Shown piece by piece: positions 47,530 to 58,560 of a stretch of DNA of 64,000 nt (its first letter is position 1; each line of letters opens with the position of its first letter). Below the pieces are notes generated by a model. The model saw only the letters and a list, made by a program, of their open reading frames with translations. It did no database searches and was not told where the DNA came from. A program made the position numbers and the translations under genes. The stretch covers positions 2,870,500-2,934,499 of the forward strand of contig VZTI01004400.1 in NCBI GenBank assembly GCA_013397865.1, read 5' to 3'. The DNA comes from Struthidea cinerea (taxonomy: Eukaryota; Chordata; Aves; Passeriformes; Corcoracidae).

Positions 47530-47680
47530 CACAAGCCTGGGGTGCTCCCAGCTCTGCCTCTGATTCACCTTCTGGCCCAAATTAGTAGTTTTGCATCCTC
47601 AGATATTTTCCTTAACTGTTTAATGAGCATTTCTGATATTTGTTTGCTGTACCTCAAGGTCACAGTACAGAAGTACTAAG
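47530..47680 (+). repeat. probable MIR-like SINE relic
   Basis: The order 'cccagctctgcctctgattc', 'catcctcagatattttcctt', 'aactgtttaatgagcatttc', 'tgatatttgtttgctgtacc', 'tcaaggtca' follows the MIR consensus layout from the CCCGGCTCTGCCACTTACT segment through CCTCAGTTTCC, CTGTAAAATGGG, GATAATA and TACCTCA. The tRNA head is not clear. It is an ancient insertion, widely shared among amniotes. Confidence 0.5.
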
Positions 47681-49235
47681 TTTTCTTGGTGCCAAGTCTT
47701 TATTGCCAAGTCTCTTGAACACTAAACAGTGCTCAAGGAACTCCTGGTAGAACAGGGCTAGCGAGAAAGGCAGGAACAGGACAACTGGAATACTAAATAG
47801 ATATGATGAATTAAGGGGAAATTTAGATTAAAACTGAGCTAAAGAAGGAAAACCATAAAAGAGGAGAGGAAAGGAAAGGAACTGAGAAAAAGGGGTCAGT
47901 AGAAATGGGAACAGGAAATGAAAACCACACCTCACTTCTTGCGAAGTGTAATCCTTTCAGGATGTGTTACCCATACACCATTATCATGGATTCACTGTTG
48001 GAAATAAGGTAAATCCTTGTGGTAGGCACCTACCTAAAAAAAACCACAAGTCCCTCTTCATCTTACTGATGCTTTGCCATTACCTTCAGCAGGTGACATG
48101 CAGATGAGACACTTCAGGTCACACACTGATGGTGCTGAAATCCCACTTACAACAACAGGAAACCAATATGAAAAAGTTCACATTGGCATGGCCTACTTCT
48201 GTGGATCACTAAAGGTTTGAATTGTGACTTTTTAAAAAATGGAACAATAAATTTGGGTTTCACAGTACATTTTTGTATAGTTTTAAACTTGTGTACTGGT
48301 TCATGCTAATTAGGCTCAGGCCCTTGCCTATAGGATACTTTCCTTGCAGGTAAAATCAACAATAATTTATTAGAATATTAAAAAAAAAAATCATATACCG
48401 ACCCCATAATTTTCTCCAGAGTGAAACAATAATATTATTATGCTTTGCTACAGCCTAAATCAGATAATTATTTCCTATTCCACCAAATTATGTGGTTTAT
48501 AGAGCTATCATCAAGATGGAGAAGTATATATAAACTGGCTATCAGGCACAGAATAAACCATATTTTGTCTTCCAGTAAACACTTAAGCCTCAAACCATCC
48601 GATTATCACCAACAGGGAAAAACGTGAAGTTCTTGACAAGTTAGTAAAAGCATCTGGCAAAGCATGGAGATTTTTAATTTTTAATTTAAAGACCAACTAT
48701 CATTCTTACTAAAAATATCTTGAAACAATCAGGTGATCTTCAACACTCCAGATGGGTTAAAATTTTCCACAGAAAGCTTTTACCAGTCTGCAGTAATCTG
48801 TCATGACTCTGCTCAATATGAATAGTGTGGATGAAAAATGTGTGGTTTATTGGTTCACATACAAAATGTGTAAATAAGGAAGCAGAGAAGAATGTGTGGG
48901 CATGTGTTTTTATCAAACTTTCCTTGCTCATACAGAAAGATTATGGTCTTGAATATGGCATGCAGCCCTAGTGAAGTAAAATGTCCAGGGTTCATTTCCT
49001 AGGAACTCAATCACTTATTTCCTGCCTTTGCCCAAGTAGGGCCCAGAGCTGCCTCTATCTATTTGAGGACCACACTAAGAGGAAATTAATATTTGGTATT
49101 TCCAGCAATCTCAGATGAGGAAGAATGTCATTGCTCCTAAGTCTTTAATTGTACACAAGCTTTCATGTAAATAACAGTGGCTAAACCAAGGTCTCAGTCA
49201 TTTTTTTGTCTCTAAGTCTCCCTTTCCTTTTCATA
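47681..49235. other. AT-rich stretch, no gene seen
   Basis: Nothing is recognised apart from a purine-rich piece near 47855-47890 and an A run near 48379-48390. The open frames here are 60-63 codons with no domains. Confidence 0.55.
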
Positions 49236-49290
49236 GGAATATCATAGAGTATCTCCAGTTGGAAAGGAAGTTAAAACTGTATGTCCATAC
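49236..49290 (-). mobile_element. probable old CR1 3'-end fragment
   Basis: The + strand reads 'ggaatatcatagagtatctc', then 'cagttggaaaggaagttaaa'. This corresponds to the reverse complement of an older CR1 subfamily end (AATATCATAGAATCTCCAGTTGGAAGGGAC...). About 55 bases remain. Confidence 0.5.
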
Positions 49291-52200
49291 ATACACCTGA
49301 GAAACACTTTTTATTCAATCCTATCCATCTAGTCACGGTTCATTTCCATTGTTTCATACAATCTTGAAGACAATGCTTGTCTCTGCATTAATTTAATTGA
49401 CAAATCATTAGAATGACATATGTTAATTTAAAAGTAAGGAATACGAACTAGGTGTATTTTTAACTTAGCTAACACATCTAGAATGTGCCGTAATAAGAAA
49501 GGCTTTTTTGGATCTCAGAGAGAATTTTTAAACCTAGTTTAGGTGCCAAAACCTGTATTTTGGCCCTGAAAGAAAAAGTTTCTGTTACTTTAACTCAAGA
49601 CAGTGAGGTCTTCTGAGATGTAGGCTAATTCTATTTGGATGCCCAACAGCAGGTTTAGGAGGAGATCATTCAGCATCCTGGGCACAGCTGTGTTAGCAAG
49701 GCCTGTAAGCCAATTTAAGGAGCACTGTGGTGTCTCTTACAGTTTTGGGGAAAAGCTGGTACCTCACACCCTGTAGCAGCCCATGGCACCACGTAGGTGC
49801 TGGAGGGCCGTGTGTCAGTAGCGGAGGCTGAGCTTTAGTGTGTTAAGGATGAGGATAATGAGGCTCGTGTAAAAGCAGATTTCTACTGGGTAAAAGGGAT
49901 GATTTCTGCCTTAATGAGACTGCACCTTCATGGTTATCAAGGGAGTTGATAAAGCCTTGATCGCAAGCTAACAAATCCAGGTGTCTTTTCCTTGTGAATC
50001 AGGTTCTTAGAAGGGAGAATTCACTTCATCTGCCTAAATACTTAATTCAATATCATGTGTTCTTAGGGGTGCTTGTTCCCTGCCCGCTCCCTGCTTGTCT
50101 CTTACTCTGCACACTGGATTTAGGGACAGGGTGCTTATGCCCCGTAGGAGAGTGGAAGTTATGCACCGAGACACCTGCCAGAGCCTATCCTTCTGTCTCC
50201 TGACTTGCACAGGCACTCAGTGAGCACCACAAATGCCCTTCCCTGCCACACATGGGGCAGTGCCAGGGAAGGCAGGCGAGATGTTTTGAGAGTGACCTTT
50301 TCCCATGGACTTCCCTTCACTGAAAGGCATCACACTTCACATCATTTCAGCACTGGGCAGGCTTTTCCTCCACATGAACTTTTGAATGTCTAGTCTCCTC
50401 TTAATGATAAAGGACTAGTGCAGTAATCAAAGCAAGGGGGAAGGAAAAGAGTTAAGAGAGAGGTGTCATTAGGGCTCACTAGGATTTGAGATTTGAAGTC
50501 TCTTTTTAATTTAAAAAACCCAAGCCAAAGAGTGGGACAGAGAGTGAAAACAGGCTTGTACCTAAAGCTGCTTGATGGATGTCCTAGAAAAACAGCCAAA
50601 AAAAGGTCTTCCATTTCCTAGCTATTCCTTTCTGTGACCTTTACTAAGACCTGTTTGTAGTCTCCAGGTAAAATCCCTGGCACAGACAGATAGACTTTCA
50701 AGGTATACATCAGGACGGACACCAGAAAAGGAGGTGGAGAGAGACAGGAAAATCTATGGCCACTGCCTGTCACTGCAGAAGAAATCTCCATATAAATTAT
50801 GGCTATAACCTTGGGAAAGTTTTGCTCTTGTTGTCCCAAAGGGTTAGATATTTTGTTAAATAAATAGGAATTAAGCACGTGTATTTTTAATATCCTAAGA
50901 ATTCAGTGCGTATGTTGCAATGACATGAAAGTGGGAATACTGGCAATTATTTTTTGTGCTAGAATTCCACCTGTACACAGAACAATAGCAAGTCCCTATC
51001 CTCTAACATCTGCTCAGGACAGGGTGATGATGTTATGAATCATGATGGGTACTCAGTCCCTGTCTGCTAACTCACACTGAAATCCACTTCATCCACAGTT
51101 TGAAGAGGTGTCTCCATAATTATGTAATTTCTGCTATTTCTTGGGTTTTTTGGGAGCTACTATGCCTTTGGAAATCACCTTCGTTACACAATATACCAAT
51201 TGTAGGAAGATCTGAAAATGGACACTTTATGATCTAGACTGTATTAATATTAAATTGTTATATGTTTTTTAATGAAGATAAAAATCTAGATAATATTTTT
51301 CTTGCCAGAGAAAGCAAATACATGTATCTTCATTTCAATCTTTTCTGTGAATTTTTAGGGAAATTATCAAGTGTGAGAGGCTTTGATTTTGTATTTCTTA
51401 CATAAAAAAAACCCCAACACAACAAACAAACAAGCTGCCATGAGGTCAGTGAGGATTCTTCCTGTTGCTCCCTCCATTCTCTTCACTGTCAGTGATATAA
51501 CAGAAGGAGTCTGTAGGAATATGCTTTGTAAGTGGGACTTTTTTCTAATAGTTAAGGTCGTGGAACAAGTTGAATAGGCATGAAATTCTGCTGCATAAAT
51601 TATCATTAACAATGTGGTTTATTTTTCTTTGGCAGTTGAAATTTTAATGTAATGTTCTGCTGAAATTCTGAGATTCAGTCAAGTTTTAACAAGCTACTGC
51701 TAGGAGATTGCATTATTTTTTATGCATTTGTTATTAAAATTCGTGATAAATGTTGCAAAGATTCTACCTGTGAGCTGTTTTTCACTCTCTAGCTGATATT
51801 AAATACTTGCCACCAGAGCTGCATTTTTGATGGTGATTTGTCACATGGCATTATTTCTGCTCCTAGAGTGAATGAATGCAACCTTCATCAGTTTCCTTGT
51901 CTGAAGCCTCACAAGAAATACATTTCAAAACGAAAGTCATCAGTATGTATGTGCATAAAATTTTCCATAAAGATATACTAGTACTATTTTCTTGCATGAA
52001 TGTTTATGACAAGAGGATGCCACGGCTTTCAGCATGGGTGAAATGGATACATATTTTAATAGTGAGCAAAATTTAATGGAAAAAGTTTGTGTTGTTCACC
52101 CAACTATGTTTTGTTTTAGTCAGCATTTGTGCAGACAAAGCTACTCGGAAGCCTAAGAATAGCCCAGAGACAAGATTCCTGTGACTCACACTGGCCTTTG

Positions 52201-53149
52201 GCCCAGTCACCCAGGCTGGGAAGATGGGAATGGTGGAGGCTCCAGGATGCTGCTCCTTGGAGTGTATGAAGGTACAGTTTTAGATCTGAAGGGGAAAAAG
52301 CTGAATTTTTCTAATTTTTCTCTGGAATGCTTTCCAACATCTTCATCTAACCGGTTCCCAGCCTGCTTCCAATCCTGGTTTATAGTTGTTCTTTAGGGGT
52401 TAAATGAACTGCAGTGCATTTCTTGCATGCAGTGCTGCTTTCTTTAAAACATCAGGAAGTCAGTATGGTGGCATTGGGCAGCCTCCAGGTGTGCCAACCT
52501 GAACCCAGGCCCTCCAGACAACTTCTGTAATGGGAGATGCTTGCACATTGGTGGCTTTGTGCACCCAATTGCCTAAAATGAGTGCCAAAAGGTGGGTCAG
52601 TGATTCTGTGACCATGGGCTGACCCACCCTCTCTGCTGGCTCCTCTGAGCTTTACAGTTTGAGCTTTTCTGGTGATTCTGTGCAGTCAACCTTAGGCCAC
52701 TGTGCTCAACCCTCAGCAGGGTCTTGCAGGTGTTGGTGAAAGTGTTTGGTGGTAAAACTTGTAGAAAGGAACTACCATGAGAAGAAATCTCCCCAGTGAT
52801 TCTTCCCTGATCACAAAAGTGGCCTGCAAACTTTAACCATCCTGGGAGCCCAGAGGGAATGTGCTCTCCACGACCCCAGTCACCCTTTCACACTGTAGTT
52901 TCCATGAAAAATCAACTTTTACCAAGATGACTGTTCCCTGGATGGACTCCTGGGAGTGCAGACCACAGTCACAGAGGTAGCTGCCTGTGAGTCATTTCTC
53001 CTGCCTGTCATTCCAGGTGGACCCAGGGGGTTTCTCTGTTAACCTAGGAGGGTGGGTGGCTGGCCAGGGGAGTCTGACTGAGAGAGGAGGGTGGAAAAGC
53101 CAGCAGCATCCTTTCACATGAGGATCTGCTAATTGTCTTAATATGTGAA
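49291..53149. other. unique DNA, no gene seen
   Basis: This is AT-rich with GC-richer parts at about 49690-50280 and 52170-53100. Open frames reach 86 codons without domains. The part at 51640-51920 is complex, AT-rich sequence of conserved-element texture. Confidence 0.5.
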
Positions 53150-53640
53150 CACGATTAAAGCTTCATCTATAGGTTTTGTATATGTGGCAGCCAGAAAAAG
53201 GTTGTGTGTCAGGTTTGAGTTTGATTTGAGGGAGGAGTGGGATCTGAAAGCTATAGATGCTGTTTTAAAGCTTTTCTCCAGCACTGGTGATAATGAATGA
53301 TGTAAGCCATTCCTTCGGACTGATGACTAATCCTAATGAATATGTTGCATACGTATGTTTCACGGCTGTCATTAAGCTTCCATTTTAACTGCTCTTTCCC
53401 TTTCCCCACTCCCACCCATGCCTGTAATCTGCAAACTCTTATTCCCTGTAGGTATTTTGATAGAGAAACAGACAGGTAACGATCCCGATGTCAGACTGTA
53501 AGCCATGCAACTGTCAGTTCATATTGTGTCTGACAGCCATTGACAGCTTGCTCCTTCAATTTTACTAAGATTAATATTCTTCACATGTTTTATTTATATT
53601 TACTGATCTTGCTGCAGTGAATTTTTAAAGAGAAGTTTTC
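53150..53640. promoter_or_regulatory. candidate cis-regulatory block with TGACAG cluster
   Basis: Four TGACAG cores occur within about 180 bases: CTGTCA at 53366-53371 and 53511-53516, and TGACAG at 53531-53536 and 53541-53546. A TAATCC core (53328-53333) and several TAAT/ATTA words also lie here. TGACAG is the core bound by MEIS/TGIF-type homeodomains and TAATCC that of OTX/PITX-type proteins. The block lacks simple repeats and known transposons. Regulatory function is inferred from motif clustering only. Confidence 0.35.
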
Positions 53641-56600
53641 ATGTTAAAATCCCCTGTTAAAAATCAAATCTGCATTTTCTTGAAAATTTGGGTTTAAATT
53701 TCATCAATATTGCTTGTGGAATTTCTGCACGTTGCTAATGGCATGATCTCATGTACAATGCTTTATTCATACAGTGGTCAATAAGGCTTATTCCAAAAAA
53801 CCCCCAGGATCATCATCATCCTGGGAACCTCCTCATCCCTGGAAGCATATCCACACATGGTTAACTTCACACAAGGCAGTAGTTTCACAGAAGACAACTG
53901 CTCAGATGCATAAAATTATTCACATGTGCGAGCATTTGAAAGATCCAATTTCTGTAAGAGTAACATTGTCACCAGAGTAATGCTATTGAGCTTCAAAGTA
54001 TTCACATGAGCAGATGCCTGCAAGATTAGACTTCGGGCTCTCTGGTGAAACTCTTGTACTGTTCTGTCCATTTCAGGTGGCTCACCATCTCTCTAGATGC
54101 TTGAATTGAAATAGAAACACATTGGGATGCTGAAATTCTAAATACGATGGGGGAAATTACACTTAAGTCAAAAGAATTTCAAACAAGAAAAGATAGAAAT
54201 ACTTGGAAATTTGGAAAAAAGAGTTCAATTGTGTGAACATTTTAATATAAATAGCCATAGGGCATTTAGCTAATTTATATGAAAATAACGTTTGAAAAAT
54301 GTAAAATTTATATCTATGTATATAAAGATATAATTTGACACTGTTTAAATACAAAGACAAAAGCTTAAATTTGATTTCTATGGTATGTCTGCTTTAAAAG
54401 GCATCAGTCAAATCCCCCACTCCTTACTCAAAGATTTTTTATCATGTCTCCTTATGTGAGTGCAGGCTGACTTATTTGACCCAAGTTAGGGAAATCCAGA
54501 TCCCCATCTTTGCACCTTTATTAATCGGAAAATTTCCACTTCAGGACTCCTTTTAACCTCTCTGATCTTTCAAATTGCATGTCCCTTAGCTTCATAAATT
54601 AGCCAATTCTGACCTCATCTAGCCATGAGATTATAGTGGTGGTTTATCTCTTTTTTCCCTTCCTTTCTCTCCAAATCTGCATCATCATGTTTCTCCCATT
54701 GCCATGGCAATACAGCTAAGTATACAGAAAAATGCAACAAGCCAATTGCACGTAAAAAAGTTTGCACAAAGACAGAATTGCTAACTAAACAAGGAGCATT
54801 GCTGATACGTGGCTCCTGCAGGGATATTAGTGGTGGGGGAGAATCCCTTTTTATCTTCTGTCATTACCAAGCAAAGTGAAAACACAAATGGGGAAACAAG
54901 ACAAACCAGGATTTCCAGAACAGATCCAGGAAGGGATACCAGCATCAAGTAGGACCAGTAACATGGAAGTGTGACCTTTCTTTCAGATCATACAGAGCTT
55001 CAGCAACCTCTAATGAAAATATGCGTGATTTAGCACTTCTTCACTGAAAAATAACCCTGCCCTGGACCTTGGAGAGGGGGTGTATTGTTTATTTAGAAAC
55101 AGTGGCACAGACAATTTAGAGCACAGAAAAGTCAGTGAATGGGTGAAAAGCCTCTCCATTTAGCCTAATAATTCTCTCCATATGCTTACATGTGAAATTA
55201 ATAATAATTTTTCCTTCAGTGACAAATTAAGGCTACTTTTTTTCCCAAATAATTGTAATAAAGTAGTTAAAACAGAGATGCCTTTGCTTTTTCCTAATGT
55301 AAGAGGAAAAATTAGATGAACAAGATGTAGTTTCTTACTTTTTTTGATTTGATTTCATTTACATTTTGTTCATTAATTATTTTTTAGGAAGAAGAGGTTT
55401 GTCTTATTTTCAGCGAAAGGAATGCTGATTGTTCTCCTAGGGATATTATAAGAATGTCAAGGAAAGCCATAAATATTTTATAAAGACTTATAATAGAGTT
55501 TTCTGTGCTAAGGAAAAGTCAATGATTTTTGAAAAGGGATACATAATGATTTTCTGACTAACTGCAAAAATGAGATGGCAGTAATTTTAGTATTAGCTAA
55601 TAAATATTGACATTTGTATTTCAATGAGTGTAATCAGGCTTTGGTTGGATACGGAAAGTCATGATTTTTTCATCACTATTATTATAAAAGCCTGACTATT
55701 TCTATTTCCACCAAAGATATTAAACAATCTTTGCAGGAAGCCTCAGTAACTTCTCAGAATAAATCCAGCAAGACTATGCAAAAATAACATGTGCTCTCTG
55801 CATCATATTGCGAGCTCATCTATTTCCCTCTCTCACTTAAAAACAACACTGTGCAACAGGCATCCTCGCACGAAAGCAGTCTGTGTGCAAAATGATTTGG
55901 TTAAAATGACAGCTTTGGGCATATAGGTAACCTGACGTCCCCAGCATAGTTTACCTTGTTGCATCTTGCAGCTACTCAAATTTACCAGTTAGGGGGAAAA
56001 AAAGATCCAGAAAATATCAGGGGTCACCCAGAGTCTGAAATGTCAGCTGTTATTCATGGTGGTAACCCATTATTGCAGAGACAGTCAAAAAAGTCATTAT
56101 TCTGTGATGACTTCTCAGATTTTCAAAAGCTTTTAGTCCCAAAGTCACCACCCTTCCACCAAAGCCAAAATCCCAAATTGGTTTCAGAACTGCTCCATTT
56201 CTGGTGAAGGATCCCCCTGGGATACCTGGTTTTTGATGAATTAAAAATGACATCATTCTTGTTGGCTTTAGGGCTGGTAATTACTGTCTGCTGAGAACAC
56301 ACTGCAGCGAGTGGTGGCAGAGGGGAGCGAGCTGAAACCCAGCGCTTTGGTTACAAGTTCATTAGCGGACATGCCTGTAACAAACAGACCAGATTTTAAA
56401 ACTGACTTATTTTTTCAGTGCAGACAATTTTCAACAGAAGATTCTGGAGCAGTGATACTGTTTCCTCACCAAACAGCCCCAGTTTCCAAGCAATGTATTA
56501 TTTAGGGCAGCACATGCGTCTCCTTGGTTGCCCACTCTTCAAAAGCCTCTCCTATGGTAGCACAGGCACTCCGTGAGCTGGACTGGGAAGAGAACTGGCT

Positions 56601-56898
56601 GAAAAATAGCTTGTTTTGGATAATCTTTAGCTGGATTAATTTCTTGATCCAGGTGAAATTTTAAAATGGAAACCATGGGGGTGGGAAAAGTGAAACTGGG
56701 TGGTGTAAGAAATGCTGCTCACTGATGGGAACCCACGACCCCGTCTCTGTGAGTGCCACCATGCCATCTTCACCTTGGACTTGGTGACGTATTTCCAGAC
56801 CTTGCCCTTTTGCTGGCCCTGATGCTCCCCTGACCTCTCAGTGACTCAGTTTAAAGTCTGAAACCAACTGAAAAGTAACACAGGAAAAAAAAAACAAC
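53641..56898. other. AT-rich stretch, no gene seen
   Basis: No exon or confident repeat was recognised. A CCCAGGAT/ATCCTGGG hairpin with a CAT-repeat loop lies at about 53803-53825. Small frames (up to 83 codons) have no domains. Confidence 0.55.
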
Positions 56899-56941
56899 TG
56901 AACAAACAAACAAACAAACAAAAACAAAACAAAAAAAGAAA
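56884..56941. repeat. (AAAC)n microsatellite in an A-rich run
   Basis: An A run (56884-56894) is followed by consecutive CAAA units and further A-rich sequence. It may derive from a retroposon tail, but nothing recognisable lies upstream. Confidence 0.85.
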
Positions 56942-58164
56942 AGGCTATTTGTTTAAATTGGCTCAATAAGGGGTCAGATAAGCAGCAGTGCTACTGCACT
57001 TCTGTGCATCAGCAACATGTGGCAGAGTCCAGGAAAAAGGGAGGACCCTCACTAGCTTGTCCAATTTAAACTGTCTTGAAACAGCTCCCTGGATATCTTG
57101 CCAGGGGCTGTGTAATAGAAAGAGGAGCATTTCTGTATCACAGTGTTTAGTCCTGGCTAATTTTAAAACCTAATGTGAAAAGGCTTCCTTCCTTTATAAG
57201 CATGGGATTTGTGACCCTTTCTTTTATAAATACGGATGCACACACAGACACAGGGTATAAATTAATCTGGAAAATGTGTTGATTTATAAGAGGAGGGAAC
57301 AGAGGGAAGAGGAAATCTAAACAACCTCATTTAGTCGTGGCAATATCAAGAATGCCAAGGCTAGTCTTCCCCTGCTTGTGGATGAGGCGGTTGGAAGCTT
57401 TTGAGGGAGGGACTGGGATTATATTATGAGCTTTTTCATAGTTTAGATGAACTGAGGGCAATACTGGAATTTTAAGGAAGGGTTTTTTCCTCCTATATGA
57501 TTTTGCATGCTGAAGTTTAACAGCTGTTGCAAGCAAGAAGAAAACATATTTTTCCCACTACATCTTTGATTCCACCAGATGAACTGAGTTTCTCTGGCAT
57601 TATTTCTTTTTAAGAGAATTCAGAAAACCAGGCAGTTAAATTTAACCCAGATATAACTCTGCTGATTCAAAATTACATTAAAACAAAGGTCAGATTTGGC
57701 CAAACCTTTTAATTGCTCATGACCCCATTATTTTCTGTCCCCCTTCCCTCCCCCCTTAACTGGTTGTCCCATTGTTTCACTAGGGATTGAAGTTAGATTT
57801 ACTGGCTGGCAAATACAAGGATTGCTCTTTTGCCCCTTTGCCCCATTCCCTGATTTAAAAAATAACAAGAGAGGGGATGGGTGTAGAGAGAAGCCTCAGA
57901 GGGGTTGGTTTGTTTGTTTGTTTTTTCCCAGTATCCCTGTAGGTTGCTAGTGTTATACCGTGAGTTTTTAGGAAAAATGAGACTACAAGCCAATCGATTC
58001 CCTTCAGCTCCACAGGACTGCACTTTCCTGGGACTACGTAAACATCCCACTGCTCTGTGAACTCTCCTACCTGATTTTATTAGATTTGTTTTCCCCTGTG
58101 CTATTGTTTATCATCATTTTTATACGTTTTTGTCCTCGTGTTATATTTTCGCTGTCAGCTAGAG
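56942..58164. other. AT-rich stretch, no gene seen
   Basis: A (GTTT)n tract lies at 57907-57926. Nothing else was recognised. Confidence 0.55.
57907..57926. repeat. (GTTT)n microsatellite
   Basis: Four GTTT-type units running into a T run. Confidence 0.85.
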
Positions 58165-58560
58165 CAGCAAACAGGCTTTTATCAGCCTGTGAGCCCCACG
58201 CAGGGGAGCGGGAGTGGGCAGCGCCCGGCACGCAATCTCCCCTCCTGTGTTACCGAGTCCCCTGCGCCACAGGGGGATTCACTCCCTAAAGAGATAAAGT
58301 TCCCACTGGGTCCTCCTCCCCCCTCAGACTTTGCTCTGGCGTGAGTGCGGGCATCTGCTTTGGTTTATGACTGCGAACAGAGACTGCGGGGGCCGTGCTG
58401 GGTCAGCACGTCCCGTAACTCCCCTGCCCAGCAGAACCTACCTCGGGGGTGCTGCCATCCCCAGCAGGTCCCGCTCACCCACAGGGGGGTTATGGTTGGT
58501 TTTGGTGCTGGCAAATTTTTCTCCCAGCAGATTTCCCACCTCAGAGGCCCCCTTTGGGGG
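58165..58560. other. CpG-richer patch
   Basis: This is the part of the window with the most CpG-looking sequence, for example 'gagcgggagtgggcagcgcc', 'cggcacgcaat' and 'ggcgtgagtgcgggcatc'. Elsewhere CpG is scarce. It overlaps + frames of 67-99 codons that share no recognised domain. It could be a weak CpG island or an unmethylated regulatory element. No TATA box, splice sites or protein similarity support a gene here. Confidence 0.35.
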
